Source of the DNA: CAYTAP01 sp964435775 | Lineage (GTDB): Bacteria; Planctomycetota; Phycisphaerae; Tepidisphaerales; Tepidisphaeraceae | Length of the DNA: 46,810 nucleotides | Assembly (NCBI GenBank): GCA_964435775.1 | Contig: CAYTAP010000010.1 | Location: 1-46,810 of the forward strand | Direction of reading: 5' to 3' | Shown here: one piece after another, positions 35,048-42,414 of the stretch | How positions within the stretch are numbered: the first letter of the stretch is position 1 | Layout of the letters: each line of letters begins with the position of its first letter | Notes under the pieces: model-generated | What the model was told of the DNA's origin: nothing | The model's database searches: none | What the model saw: the letters and a program-made list of their open reading frames with translations, nothing else | Made by a program: the position numbers and the translations under genes

Positions 35048-35079
35048 AGCCTCTTCTTATTGATGGAAGAGGCTTTTTT
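35048..35079 (+). terminator. riboswitch-controlled intrinsic terminator
   Basis: AGCCTCTTC (35048-35056) pairs with GAAGAGGCT (35066-35074), followed by TTTTTT. Its left arm and loop overlap the antiterminator partner of P1, giving the mutually exclusive folds of a transcriptional OFF switch. Confidence 0.9.
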
Positions 35080-35091
35080 ATTTGGTCAGTT

Positions 35092-35119
35092 GTCGGACTT
35101 CGACGAGTTCAGTCGAGTC
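35092..35119 (-). repeat. dispersed repeat (family R6), copy between riboswitch and threonine synthase homologue
   Basis: GTCGGACTTCGACGAGTTCA followed by GTCGAGTC. The inverse copy lies at 36591-36617, inside the end of the next gene. Confidence 0.8.
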
Positions 35120-35212
35120 GTGGTCCGTTGTCCGTTGCGAAATGCGCCGAAGAACGTGATCCCCAACAACTGATCGATAACGAAGCTCAACCGAAATCCT
35201 TCGGCTCTTCCC

Positions 35213-35284
35213 GTAGGGTCCGTGGTACGCCGCGGACCATCGCCGTGTTGGACAAAATGGTCCGCGGAGTACCACGGACCCTAC
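35213..35284 (+). repeat. dispersed inverted repeat (family R2), copy 4
   Basis: GTAGGGTCCGTGGTACGCCG ... CGGAGTACCACGGACCCTAC, with near-perfect arms of about 28 bp. It is 22 bp before the start codon of the threonine synthase homologue, within the transcribed leader. Confidence 0.9.
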
Positions 35285-35306
35285 AAAAACGAACAACGGA
35301 CCAACA

Positions 35307-36668
35307 ATGAACTACGTCCTCGGACTCAAATGCAAAGAATGCGGCCACCGCGCCCCCGTCTCCCCCGTCCACGTCTGCGACGCCTGCTTCGGACCTTACG
35401 AAGTGGAATACGACTACGAGAAGATGAAGGGGAACGTGACGCGACAATCCATCGAACGCGGACCCAAAAGCCTCTGGCGCTACAAAGACCTCCTGCCCAT
35501 CGAAGGCGAGCCGAAAGTTGGCCTGCACTCGGGGCTAACCCCCCTCAAGCGCGCCGGCCGACTGGCCAAAGAACTCGGCTGCTCGCAGCTTTGGATCAAG
35601 GATGATTCCTGCAACTACCCGACCTATTCCTACAAGGAGCGCGTCGTCTCCGTCGCGATCACCAAGGCCATCGAGTTCGGCTTCGACACCGTCGGCTGCG
35701 CCAGCACGGGCAACCTCGCCAACTCCACCGCCGCCCACGCCGCCGCCGCCGGCATTCGCTGCTTTGTCATGATCCCCCACGATCTCGAACAGGGCAAAGT
35801 CCTCGGCAGCCTGATCTTCGGGCCCCATATGGTCCGCATCCGAGGCAACTACGACGACGTCAACCGCCTCTGCACCGAAATCGCCGACAAATACGGCTGG
35901 GCCATCGTCAACGTCAACCTCCGCCCTTACTACACCGAAGGCGCCAAAACCTACGGCTTCGAAATCGCCGAACAACTCGGCTGGCGTCTTCCCCAGCACA
36001 CCGTCGTCCCCACCGCCGGCGGAACGATCCTCCCCAAGATTTACAAGGCGTATCAGGAACTGGTCGAACTCGGAATCGTTGAAAACACGCCGTCCAAAAT
36101 CTATTCCGCCCAGGCCGCCGGCTGCAATCCCGTCGTCACCGCCATCCACAAGGGCATCGACATCATCGAGCCGCAAAAGCCCAACACGATTGCCAAGAGC
36201 ATCGCCATCGGCAACCCGGCCGACGGCTATTACGTCTACAACGCCGTCAAGGACTCCGGCGGCTGGGGCGACAGCGCCACCGACCGCGAAATCGTCGATG
36301 CCATCAAACTCCTCGGCAAAACCGAAGGCATCTGGACCGAACCCGCCGGCGGCACGACGCTGGCCGTCGCCATGAAACTAATCGAAAGCGGCCGAATCCC
36401 CAAAGATGAATCCATCGTCATCAGCATCACCGGCAACGGCCTGAAAACCCAGGAAGTCGTCGCCGACGAACTCCCCTACCCGGTCGTCATCGATCCCAAG
36501 CTTTCCGAGTTTGATCGGCTACTGGAAAACCCCCGCGCCGGCGGAGATTCCACCACGGAGCCCACGGAGAACGCGGAGAAGAGGATTCACGGCTCGACTG
36601 AGCTCGCCGAAGTCCGCAAAGACGCCAAGAGCGCGGAGAAGACGGGTGGATTGTCCGTTGCCCAGTGA
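35307..36668 (+). CDS. thrC: threonine synthase-family PLP enzyme under SAM riboswitch control
   Basis: 453 residues. An N-terminal zinc-ribbon-like pair (CKEC and CDAC, C9/C12/C24/C27) precedes a fold-type II PLP domain: VGLHSGLTPLKRAGRLAKEL, Schiff-base Lys110 in YPTYSYKERV, GCASTGNLANSTAAHA, PTAGGTILPKIYKAY, and EPAGGTTLAVAMKL. Threonine synthase converts O-phosphohomoserine to threonine. A SAM-I riboswitch would shut it off when methionine/SAM is plentiful, odd for a purely threonine enzyme and suggestive of a role in making homocysteine. The last about 35 residues (TTEPTENAEKRIHGSTELAE...) are repeat-derived, not family sequence. The leader between terminator and start is full of repeats and no good ribosome site is seen; expression strength is uncertain. 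Confidence 0.9.
   Translation: MNYVLGLKCKECGHRAPVSPVHVCDACFGPYEVEYDYEKMKGNVTRQSIERGPKSLWRYKDLLPIEGEPKVGLHSGLTPLKRAGRLAKELGCSQLWIKDDSCNYPTYSYKERVVSVAITKAIEFGFDTVGCASTGNLANSTAAHAAAAGIRCFVMIPHDLEQGKVLGSLIFGPHMVRIRGNYDDVNRLCTEIADKYGWAIVNVNLRPYYTEGAKTYGFEIAEQLGWRLPQHTVVPTAGGTILPKIYKAYQELVELGIVENTPSKIYSAQAAGCNPVVTAIHKGIDIIEPQKPNTIAKSIAIGNPADGYYVYNAVKDSGGWGDSATDREIVDAIKLLGKTEGIWTEPAGGTTLAVAMKLIESGRIPKDESIVISITGNGLKTQEVVADELPYPVVIDPKLSEFDRLLENPRAGGDSTTEPTENAEKRIHGSTELAEVRKDAKSAEKTGGLSVAQ
36591..36617 (+). repeat. dispersed repeat (family R6), in-frame copy at the 3' end of the threonine synthase homologue
   Basis: GGCTCGACTGAGCTCGCCGA then AGTCCGC, the reverse complement (with changes) of the copy at 35092. 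It encodes GSTELAEVRK within the C-terminal tail. Confidence 0.8.
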
Positions 36669-36680
36669 GCAACGAGCCGG

Positions 36681-36705
36681 AGGCGTGAGCGACGGACGCC
36701 TTTTT
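36681..36705 (+). terminator. possible intrinsic terminator after the threonine synthase homologue
   Basis: AGGCGT (36681-36686) and ACGCCT (36696-36701) with a 9-base loop, followed by TTTT, 12 bp after the stop codon. The stem is short. Confidence 0.5.
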
Positions 36706-36787
36706 GCCGCTCGTACGCTTCGCGCTTCATTTTATTCCGAAAGCGCTCGAACGTGCAGATGCAATGTTATCGCTGAACTTCGGCGAA

Positions 36788-37369
36788 TCATTCCATTAGG
36801 CGAAACCAATCGCGGATGGTTAGCTTCAATCGCACCACTTCATCATCCGCGAGCGGACAGCAGTGCGCGATCGGCCCGCGCAACTGGTTGAGAGATGTCA
36901 TGATCTTGGTGAATGCTTTCTGGCTCGAGAACATTGCATCGAAATGCGACCAATTGTTCCTGACGATGTCTCCGAGCTCTCCGAATGTGGTGAAGTCTAA
37001 ATTTTCATCAGAACGGAGAGTGATGCCTGAATCAATCTCATGCTCCATGTTTTTCTTGACGTTCTCCTGGATTGTCTGTGGCACACAAGAGGCCCACCAG
37101 TTCACGCCGCATTGAGTGGCGAGTGTTTCGACGACAAGCTTGCGAATACTTTTTTCCAGGCAGTAGAACAATTCGTAGTGCGAACTCATCACCTCGGCCT
37201 CGTGTCGCAGCTCCGCCTCAAACTGAGGATAGTAATCTTCGTCCTTACCATCCTTCGGTGTTCGTTGAAAGTCGATCCTCAAGGTTCCCTCGACCTTGTC
37301 AAGGTCGCGTTCTGCCAAGGCAATGGCCATGCCAAACAGTTTAATGCGCTCTTCTGCGTCCGTATTCAC
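36788..37369 (-). CDS. Swt1-type HEPN domain protein
   Basis: 193 residues from GTG 37369, one base after the stop of the DUF5343 gene. The second half reads like the HEPN domain of the Swt1 family: LEKSIRKLVVETLATQCGVN then WW, FGELGDIVRNNWSHFD, and LNQLRGPIAHCCPLADDEVV. R-G-P-I-A-H gives the R-x4-H motif that forms the RNase site of active HEPN proteins. HEPN ribonucleases are common effectors in toxin-antitoxin and phage-defence systems. The first half (LFGMAIALAERDLDKVEGTL, DYYPQFEAELRHEAEVMSSH) is helical with no match I know. Base composition is clearly lower in GC than neighbours (near 50%), pointing to horizontal acquisition together with the DUF5343 gene. Confidence 0.72.
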   Translation of the reverse strand: MNTDAEERIKLFGMAIALAERDLDKVEGTLRIDFQRTPKDGKDEDYYPQFEAELRHEAEVMSSHYELFYCLEKSIRKLVVETLATQCGVNWWASCVPQTIQENVKKNMEHEIDSGITLRSDENLDFTTFGELGDIVRNNWSHFDAMFSSQKAFTKIMTSLNQLRGPIAHCCPLADDEVVRLKLTIRDWFRLME

Positions 37370-37370
37370 G

Positions 37371-38033
37371 TCAGTGCCTCAGTAGATTATCTCGTAATGA
37401 GCGGAATATTGCATTGAAGACGGCGGGATCATCCGTCTTTGGCAACACCAAGTTGATTGTGTAAGCGAGCCCCATCTTGATCCCCTTGATCTCCGCTTCG
37501 TGAGATGGCGGCGTCTGATCGTTCTCCGTGGCTCTTCCAGCCTCATCGTCGCCAGATTGTTGGGTGCTTGATGCTTCGAAATCCGCGATCTTATTCAAGG
37601 CCTCGAACGTCTGGCAAATGCGCTGTACCACTTGTGATCTAGATTCGAGTCCGGTGATCTCGACGACCAATCCCTTAAGCTCGTCTTTCTTCAGGCCGTA
37701 CGCGAACTCATTCCGCTCAAACAGTTCCCGATACCCGTGCTTGATGGCTTGAGCGATGGCCGCACCGGAAGTGCTTGGGTTTCGAAACTTCTTGTACAGG
37801 TCTGTGGGGGATCCATCCGATTCCAAAAGGCCCAATTTCTTTGCCAGCGGAATAAACTGCCGGTTATTGCCGCCTTTGAAACCCAGCTTTGTTTGCAAGA
37901 AATCCTGCGTGAACCGATCAGGGGCTTTCGCTTCTTTGATCTTTGTAAGAATCCTCGGAAGCATCGTGGGTTGTACAATATACGGGAGCTTTGCAGTCCC
38001 CCCGGCGGCTTCTGTATCTATCCTTTTTGCCAT
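37371..38033 (-). CDS. DUF5343 domain protein
   Basis: 220 residues from ATG 38033; GGAGA 6 bases upstream lies in the tail of the truncated methyltransferase. The body matches DUF5343: LPYIVQPTMLPRILTKIKEA, FTQDFLQTKLGFKGGNNRQF, IPLAKKLGLLESDGSPTDLY, FRNPSTSGAAIAQAIKHGY and LKGLVVEITGLESRSQVV. The pattern of paired helices and a GFKGG turn suggests a winged-helix-like DNA-binding N-terminus (inference). A variable polar linker (ASSTQQSGDDEAGRATENDQ) leads to a C-terminal segment, GIKMGLAYTINLVLPKTDDP, that I take as an oligomerisation or partner-binding piece. The molecular function of DUF5343 is unknown to me. It is cotranscribed with the HEPN gene; regulator or antitoxin plus effector is one reading. 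Confidence 0.85.
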   Translation of the reverse strand: MAKRIDTEAAGGTAKLPYIVQPTMLPRILTKIKEAKAPDRFTQDFLQTKLGFKGGNNRQFIPLAKKLGLLESDGSPTDLYKKFRNPSTSGAAIAQAIKHGYRELFERNEFAYGLKKDELKGLVVEITGLESRSQVVQRICQTFEALNKIADFEASSTQQSGDDEAGRATENDQTPPSHEAEIKGIKMGLAYTINLVLPKTDDPAVFNAIFRSLRDNLLRH

Positions 38034-38036
38034 GAG

Positions 38037-38501
38037 TCAATCTCCAAAATGAGGCCGTGAACAATTTGAGCGGAATTTTGTGACGGCAATATCCGCCTGC
38101 TTGAGCAGTTTGATGCTTTCCCCACTGCGGAAATCGCCGTCGCCATTGAGGCGGTTCTGTTCGACTTCGTTCCAGTCGGGGATGCGGTTGTTGTTCTGGT
38201 CGCCGGCGTATTCGAGATAAAGCCCCTTCTCCACCTTGTGCGTGCTGAACAAATCGGCGTCGGCGTTCTTGTAGCAGGTCGTGATCAGCTTTTTGAGCTT
38301 GAGCTTCTCGAAGTTGAGCGTGAAGTAATGGAAGAAGTTGCTCACCTTGGGATCGTCGCAGTTGCACAGGATGGTCTTGTTTTTGAAATGTTTCGCGTAA
38401 TGCCGTAGTTCCTTTTCGATGTCCGAAAGCTGGGTGTAAAACTCATCCTGCTTGGCCGACTTGGCGGCGTGGAGAGAGCGGTTGAGCGGCTGACCTGACA
38501 T
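38037..38501 (-). pseudogene. truncated EcoRI-type adenine-specific DNA methyltransferase
   Basis: 154 codons from ATG 38501. The sequence NRSLHAAKSAKQDEFYTQLS, then DIEKELRHYAKHFKNKTILC, NCDDPKVSNFFHYFTLNFEK and GDGDFRSGESIKLLKQADIA follows the EcoRI methylase family closely. The family continues V-T-N-P-P-F, the catalytic motif that contacts adenine; here the frame goes VT then KFRSNCSRPHFGD and stops. Everything after about position 38079 is therefore replaced, removing the active site and most of the usual 300-plus residues. It retains the N-terminal SAM-side region but cannot be active. The break coincides with the start of the low-GC DUF5343-HEPN cassette, so insertion or deletion at that point is the likely cause. 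Confidence 0.85.
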
Positions 38502-38572
38502 GCGCGGCAAGGATACGCCGGAGGCCGGGGGCGGACAATCCCGCATGGCCGGGATCGCGGATCGAGATTCCA

Positions 38573-38687
38573 GGAAAGGGGACATCCAGAATATCCCGCG
38601 AGCGATACGCTGGGGCCGACGCGTCAGAAAATGCAGCGGGTCGGCGGGCGCGCCGTCGTGCAGGGATATTCTGGATGTCCCCTTTCC
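38573..38687. repeat. 115-bp element with perfect 25-bp terminal inverted repeats (family R8)
   Basis: Left arm 38573-38597 (GGAAAGGGGACATCCAGAAT then ATCCC) and right arm 38663-38687 are perfect reverse complements. AAAGGGGACA-type ends are typical of REP/BIME palindromes moved by Y1 (REP-associated) transposases. It fills the spacer between the truncated methyltransferase and the Fsr-like transporter. No transposase gene is in the window. Confidence 0.9.
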
Positions 38688-38731
38688 CGGCGCTTGCGGA
38701 AAATCGCGCGCAGTGCACATACAATGCCCCC

Positions 38732-39967
38732 ATGCACCGCACCGCCGAATGCCTTGAAGAGTCGTCGCCGAATATAGCGCCCGCCGCCGAGGGAACCGTC
38801 ATCGCCATCGTCGTGGCCATCGCGCTCTCCCATCTGCTCAACGACGCCCTCCAATCCCTGATTCCCGCGATTTATCCGCTGGTCAAGGACGCCTTTCAGC
38901 TCAGCTTCACCGAGGTCGGGCTGATCGCCTTCACGTTTCAACTGTGCGCCTCGCTGCTCCAGCCCTTCGTCGGAACCTTCACCGACGTTCGCCCCCAGCC
39001 GTATTCCCTGGCGATCGGCATGGGGGTGACACTGTCGGGGCTTCTGCTCCTCTCCTTCGCGCCCTCGTTCGCCATTCTCCTGCTGGCCGTCGGATTGATC
39101 GGCGTCGGGTCGTCCATTTTTCATCCCGAAGCCTCCCGCGTCGCGTACATCGCGGCGTCGGTCGAGCGGCGCGGATTGGCGCAGTCGATCTTCCAGGTCG
39201 GCGGACGATCCGGCGCGGCCCTCGGGCCGCTGCTGGCCGCGTTGATCGTGGTGCGGATGGGGCTGGGGCACATCTGGTGGTTCGGCGTCATGGCACTCGT
39301 CGCCATCGCCCTGCTCGTCGGCGTGGGGCGCTGGTATCAACGCAATATCGGTTTGATCAAAAGCAAGGCCGAGCTGAACATCCGCGGCGAACACGCCGCC
39401 CTCAGCCGCCGGCAGGTTATTTCCGCCGTCGTCATTCTCCTGGTCCTTATCTTCTCCAAGTACTTCTACCTCGCCGGAATGACCAGCTACCTGACGTTCT
39501 ATCTGATGGCCCGCTTCCAAGTCTCCGTCGCGGCCTCGCAGATTTACCTCTTCGCCTTCCTCGCCGCCTCCGCCGTCGGCACGCTCATGGGCGGCCCGCT
39601 CGGCGACCACTTCGGCCGAAAATACGTCATCTGGTTCTCCATCCTCGGCTCAGCCCCCTTCACGATCCTCCTCCCCCATGTCAACCTCTTCTGGACCGGC
39701 ATCCTGATCGTCGTGATCGGGATGGTCCTCTCCTCGGCGTTCCCCGCGATCCTCGTCTATGCCCAGGAACTCCTCCCCGGCCGGCTCGGCATGATCTCCG
39801 GCCTGTTCTACGGCTTCGCCTTCGGCATGGGGGGCATCGGTTCAGCCCTCCTCGGCGTCCTGGCCGACCACACGAGCATCATCCACGTCTACGCGGTCTG
39901 CGCGTTCCTCCCCCTCATCGGCCTGATCGCCGCGTTCCTCCCCCGCGTGCATATTCGCAGGGGATAG
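38732..39967 (+). CDS. MFS transporter, fosmidomycin-resistance (Fsr)-like
   Basis: 411 residues from ATG 38732 (the frame extends 19 codons upstream into the R8 repeat). Twelve hydrophobic segments. Fsr-family features: SHLLNDALQSLIPAIYPLVK in helix 1, LQPFVGTFTDVRPQPYSLAI, and GVGSSIFHPEASRVAYIAAS, where Fsr proteins carry the conserved F-H-P-E-A. The second half has GGPLGDHFGRKYVIW, the MFS loop signature. E. coli Fsr exports fosmidomycin; natural substrates are unknown. It probably exports a small molecule by proton antiport. Nothing nearby suggests the cargo. Confidence 0.9.
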   Translation: MHRTAECLEESSPNIAPAAEGTVIAIVVAIALSHLLNDALQSLIPAIYPLVKDAFQLSFTEVGLIAFTFQLCASLLQPFVGTFTDVRPQPYSLAIGMGVTLSGLLLLSFAPSFAILLLAVGLIGVGSSIFHPEASRVAYIAASVERRGLAQSIFQVGGRSGAALGPLLAALIVVRMGLGHIWWFGVMALVAIALLVGVGRWYQRNIGLIKSKAELNIRGEHAALSRRQVISAVVILLVLIFSKYFYLAGMTSYLTFYLMARFQVSVAASQIYLFAFLAASAVGTLMGGPLGDHFGRKYVIWFSILGSAPFTILLPHVNLFWTGILIVVIGMVLSSAFPAILVYAQELLPGRLGMISGLFYGFAFGMGGIGSALLGVLADHTSIIHVYAVCAFLPLIGLIAAFLPRVHIRRG

Positions 39968-40097
39968 TGGGCAGTGGGCAGTAAAGGCTAGAGAAAACGA
40001 GCCGCGCGCCGTAAGCGGTTATTCCAAAGGAGCCGCGCACGCGCCACGCGACCTGTGGCGCCTTGCTCCTTCACTGCCAACTGCCCACTGCCCACTG
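39967..40097. repeat. composite repeat with GTGGGCAGT-type ends and inner R3-like sequence
   Basis: GTGGGCAGTGGGCAGT at 39967-39982 is matched by the inverse series ACTGCCAACTGCCCACTGCC then CACTGC at 40072-40097. Inside, GAGCCGCGCGCCGTAAGCGG and AAAGGAGCCGCGCAC resemble the arms of the 13049 element. It fills the spacer between the Fsr-like gene and dps. Confidence 0.75.
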
Positions 40098-40104
40098 CGT
40101 CCAT

Positions 40105-40620
40105 TCACCCCTTCTGCGTCATCTCAAACAAAAACCACGTCCGCCGCTCCGCCTGGTCGATCCAGTTTTCCAACAGGCTCTCGCTGGCGCAGTCGTCGTG
40201 GTCATCGCACACATCATGCGCCTCGCGCAGCCGTGCAGTGAACTCCTTGTTGTCCTCACACAACTCCGCGAGCATGTCCTCCGGCGTGACGTAATCCGCG
40301 TCGTTGTCCAGCACCCGTTGCAGCCGCCCTATCTGCCCGATCGAGCGGATCGTCATCCCCCCGATCTTCCGCACCCGCTCGGCCAACTCGTCGGTCATCG
40401 CCAGCAATTCCGCCGCCTGCTCATCGAACAGCAGGTGATACTCCCGAAAGTGCGGCCCGGACATGTGCCAGTGAAAGTTCTTCGTCTTCAAATAGAGCGC
40501 GAACGTGTCCGCCAACACCTCATTGAGCGCCGCCGACACATCCTTCGTCGCCGCCGGTTTCAGGTTCGTCGGGGTTTGCAACGGGGATTCCATCCGACTT
40601 TTCAAAGCACTTGCTTTCAT
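40105..40620 (-). CDS. dps: Dps/starvation-inducible DNA-binding ferritin-like protein
   Basis: 171 residues from ATG 40620, chosen because AGGAAAGG lies 8 bases before it (an ATG ten codons upstream lacks this). The ferroxidase centre is present: TKNFHWHMSGPHFREYHLLF then DEQ, giving the His, Asp and Glu ligands shared between Dps subunits. VRKIGGMTIRSIGQI and the closing WFLFEM fit the family. Dps dodecamers oxidise Fe(II) with hydrogen peroxide, store iron and shield DNA in stress or stationary phase. The N-terminal tail (KASALKSRMESPLQTPTNLK) is basic and could bind DNA. It is on its own between repeats. Confidence 0.95.
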   Translation of the reverse strand: MKASALKSRMESPLQTPTNLKPAATKDVSAALNEVLADTFALYLKTKNFHWHMSGPHFREYHLLFDEQAAELLAMTDELAERVRKIGGMTIRSIGQIGRLQRVLDNDADYVTPEDMLAELCEDNKEFTARLREAHDVCDDHDDCASESLLENWIDQAERRTWFLFEMTQKG

Positions 40621-40806
40621 TCCAAACCTTTCCTTTCTTGAATGACTCATGACCCGCCCCCACTGGCCGGGAACCTATCACAGGTCCCGCACTTTGGGAT
40701 ACGGGCAAATTGCACCGGCGGCGAAGGTTCGAGGCCTGCTTTGTCTTGCCATTGGTAGCCCGCGCGCATCCGCCGCAGGTCCCTTCAATTCTCGAATGGA
40801 TTTGCC

Positions 40807-40863
40807 GTAGGGGCGGCTTCAGCCGCCGTTTTGGAGGAGGACGGCGGCTGAAGCCGCCCCTAC
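40807..40863. repeat. perfect 23-bp inverted repeat (family R4)
   Basis: GTAGGGGCGGCTTCAGCCGC then CGT (40807-40829) pairs perfectly with 40841-40863; the centre is 11 bases. It lies in the 343-bp spacer between dps and the secreted protein at 40964, which otherwise shows nothing I recognise. Confidence 0.92.
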
Positions 40864-40963
40864 CGCATGGAATTGAAATGCCCCGGCATCAGCCCATCAT
40901 CTGTGGTGGATTAACGAACATTGTCGTAAAGTTGTGTGCATCACAAGCCCGCGGAGCATTCAA

Positions 40964-41917
40964 ATGATGCGATGGATATCTATGGCGTCGTTGTTGGTGG
41001 GGATCACGAGCGCGGCCGCCCCCGGCGGCGTTGTGGGGGGCGCGTTCGGACAAGCCAACGCCGTCGCCAATGGTCAAACGCCCGAACAAGCGTCGCAAAA
41101 GGAGAAGCCATCGCCCAGCGCCGCCGCCTCGTCAACCAAAGCCCTGGACATGGCGGTGAAGGCGCTGGCCAAAGAATACAAGGCTTACGAGAAAGACCCC
41201 TCGACCAAGCTCCGCTCTGAAAGCGACTACTTCAAAGATGGCGGCGTCGACGTCTCCGCCGACGCCGTGTGGACCCTGCTCGGCCGACGGCTCGACGCGA
41301 ATCCGGCCGGCGATGGGTATATCAAGTGGCAACTGCTGTCGGCGTCCGCCGCCACCGTCGATGCCAAGCTGATGCCCAAGGCGATCCGCGCCTATCGCGC
41401 CGCCCCCCTGCCGCTGCAGCGCCCAGGCATCGCCACCGGCAACAATCAACTGACGCGGGCGCTCAACGGCAAAAAGGAAGCTCAACTCGACAAGATCAAC
41501 GAAGGCCTCGTGGCGGCCGTGCAGGCGAAAGCGACGCAAAATGAGCCGATCCTCAAGTATCGCAATGCCCTTTTCGAGCGCCTGCTCCCCTCCACCGAAA
41601 CGTATGAAATGGGGCTGCGCGACTATGTGAGCCGTCGCGAGGCCGGCGCGAGCGCGGAGGAATTGGCGGGAAAAATCGCCGCCGGCATTCGCGCCTGGGC
41701 TCCCACCGCCAAGCGCCCGCAAATCAACGCGGTCGGACAAATGCTCCTCCACGCCAGTCAGGAAACCGGACCGGAGTTTTACACCGGCACCAAATGGGAC
41801 GCCAAGACCGGCGGAACATGGATCAAGGCGCATGTCGGCCAGGAGAGCGCGAATGATCTGACCGCGCTCATCGGTGAGCTCCAACAAGCCAATTCCACGG
41901 GTAAGAAAGACAAATAA
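40964..41917 (+). CDS. secreted protein of unknown function
   Basis: 317 residues from ATG 40964 (GCGGAG about 8 bases upstream). A signal peptide (MMRWISMASLLVGITSAAAP) is followed by a low-complexity linker (QTPEQASQKEKPSPSAAASS) and a mostly helical body: ALDMAVKALAKEYKAYEKDP, DVSADAVWTLLGRRLDANP, WQLLSASAATVDAKLMPKAI then RAYRAAP, and LLPSTETYEMGLRDYVSR. No catalytic motif or named domain is seen. A periplasmic helical scaffold or HEAT-like protein is possible. Not obviously linked to its neighbours. Confidence 0.75.
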   Translation: MMRWISMASLLVGITSAAAPGGVVGGAFGQANAVANGQTPEQASQKEKPSPSAAASSTKALDMAVKALAKEYKAYEKDPSTKLRSESDYFKDGGVDVSADAVWTLLGRRLDANPAGDGYIKWQLLSASAATVDAKLMPKAIRAYRAAPLPLQRPGIATGNNQLTRALNGKKEAQLDKINEGLVAAVQAKATQNEPILKYRNALFERLLPSTETYEMGLRDYVSRREAGASAEELAGKIAAGIRAWAPTAKRPQINAVGQMLLHASQETGPEFYTGTKWDAKTGGTWIKAHVGQESANDLTALIGELQQANSTGKKDK

Positions 41918-42067
41918 GCCGCACTCCGGGATCAATGCGGCGGGAGTGGCAAAACCGGGCGCGGCCCCCTACGCTTTGTCTATCGGCGTTGCACGCGTTA
42001 TCCTTCTGGTCGAGCCTCGCGGGCGTGTCGCGTCGGGCTCATCAACACAGGAAGGTCTGAAGGCAAT

Positions 42068-42343
42068 ATGAGCATTAACGTACGAATCCCATCCCCATTG
42101 CGAAATTACACCAACGGCGCCGATGTGGTGCAGGCGGACGGCGCCAGCGTTGGCGAGATCCTCAATGGGCTCAAAGCCAAGGCCGCCGGCATCGAGACCC
42201 GGCTGTTCAAGGCGCCCGGACAACTGAATCGTTTTGTCAACATTTACTTGAATGATGAAGACATCCGGTTCCTGAAAAACCTCGAAACCCCGGTCAAGCC
42301 CGGCGACGAGATTAGCATTGTCCCCGCCATCGCCGGAGGTTGA
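42068..42343 (+). CDS. ThiS/MoaD-family sulfur carrier protein
   Basis: 91 residues, AGGAAGG about 15-20 bases upstream. The ubiquitin-like beta-grasp is visible: SINVRIPSPLRNYTNGADVV, SVGEILNGLKAKAAG, then FVNIYLNDEDIRFLKNLETP and VKPGDEISIVPAIAGG. It ends in Gly-Gly, the residues that are adenylated and converted to a thiocarboxylate so the protein can donate sulfur. MoaD serves molybdopterin, ThiS thiamine, CysO cysteine and HcyS homocysteine synthesis. No mo- or thi- genes lie nearby. A NIL-domain protein follows 71 bp downstream, and a SAM-riboswitch-controlled threonine synthase homologue is 5.4 kb upstream on the same strand. A role in homocysteine or methionine synthesis is inferred. 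Confidence 0.92.
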   Translation: MSINVRIPSPLRNYTNGADVVQADGASVGEILNGLKAKAAGIETRLFKAPGQLNRFVNIYLNDEDIRFLKNLETPVKPGDEISIVPAIAGG

Positions 42344-42359
42344 AGCCGCCGTCCAATCG

Positions 42360-42397
42360 CCTCTCGCGGACGGCCGATCAACAAAAGTCGCGAGAGG
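42360..42397 (+). other. hairpin between the sulfur carrier and NIL genes
   Basis: CCTCTCGCG (42360-42368) pairs perfectly with CGCGAGAGG (42389-42397) across a 20-base loop. It sits 18 bases before the NIL gene start and its right arm partly covers the AGAGGAAG ribosome site, so it could tune translation. No T-run follows. Confidence 0.5.
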
Positions 42398-42414
42398 AAG
42401 TCCGGAGTTGTTCC

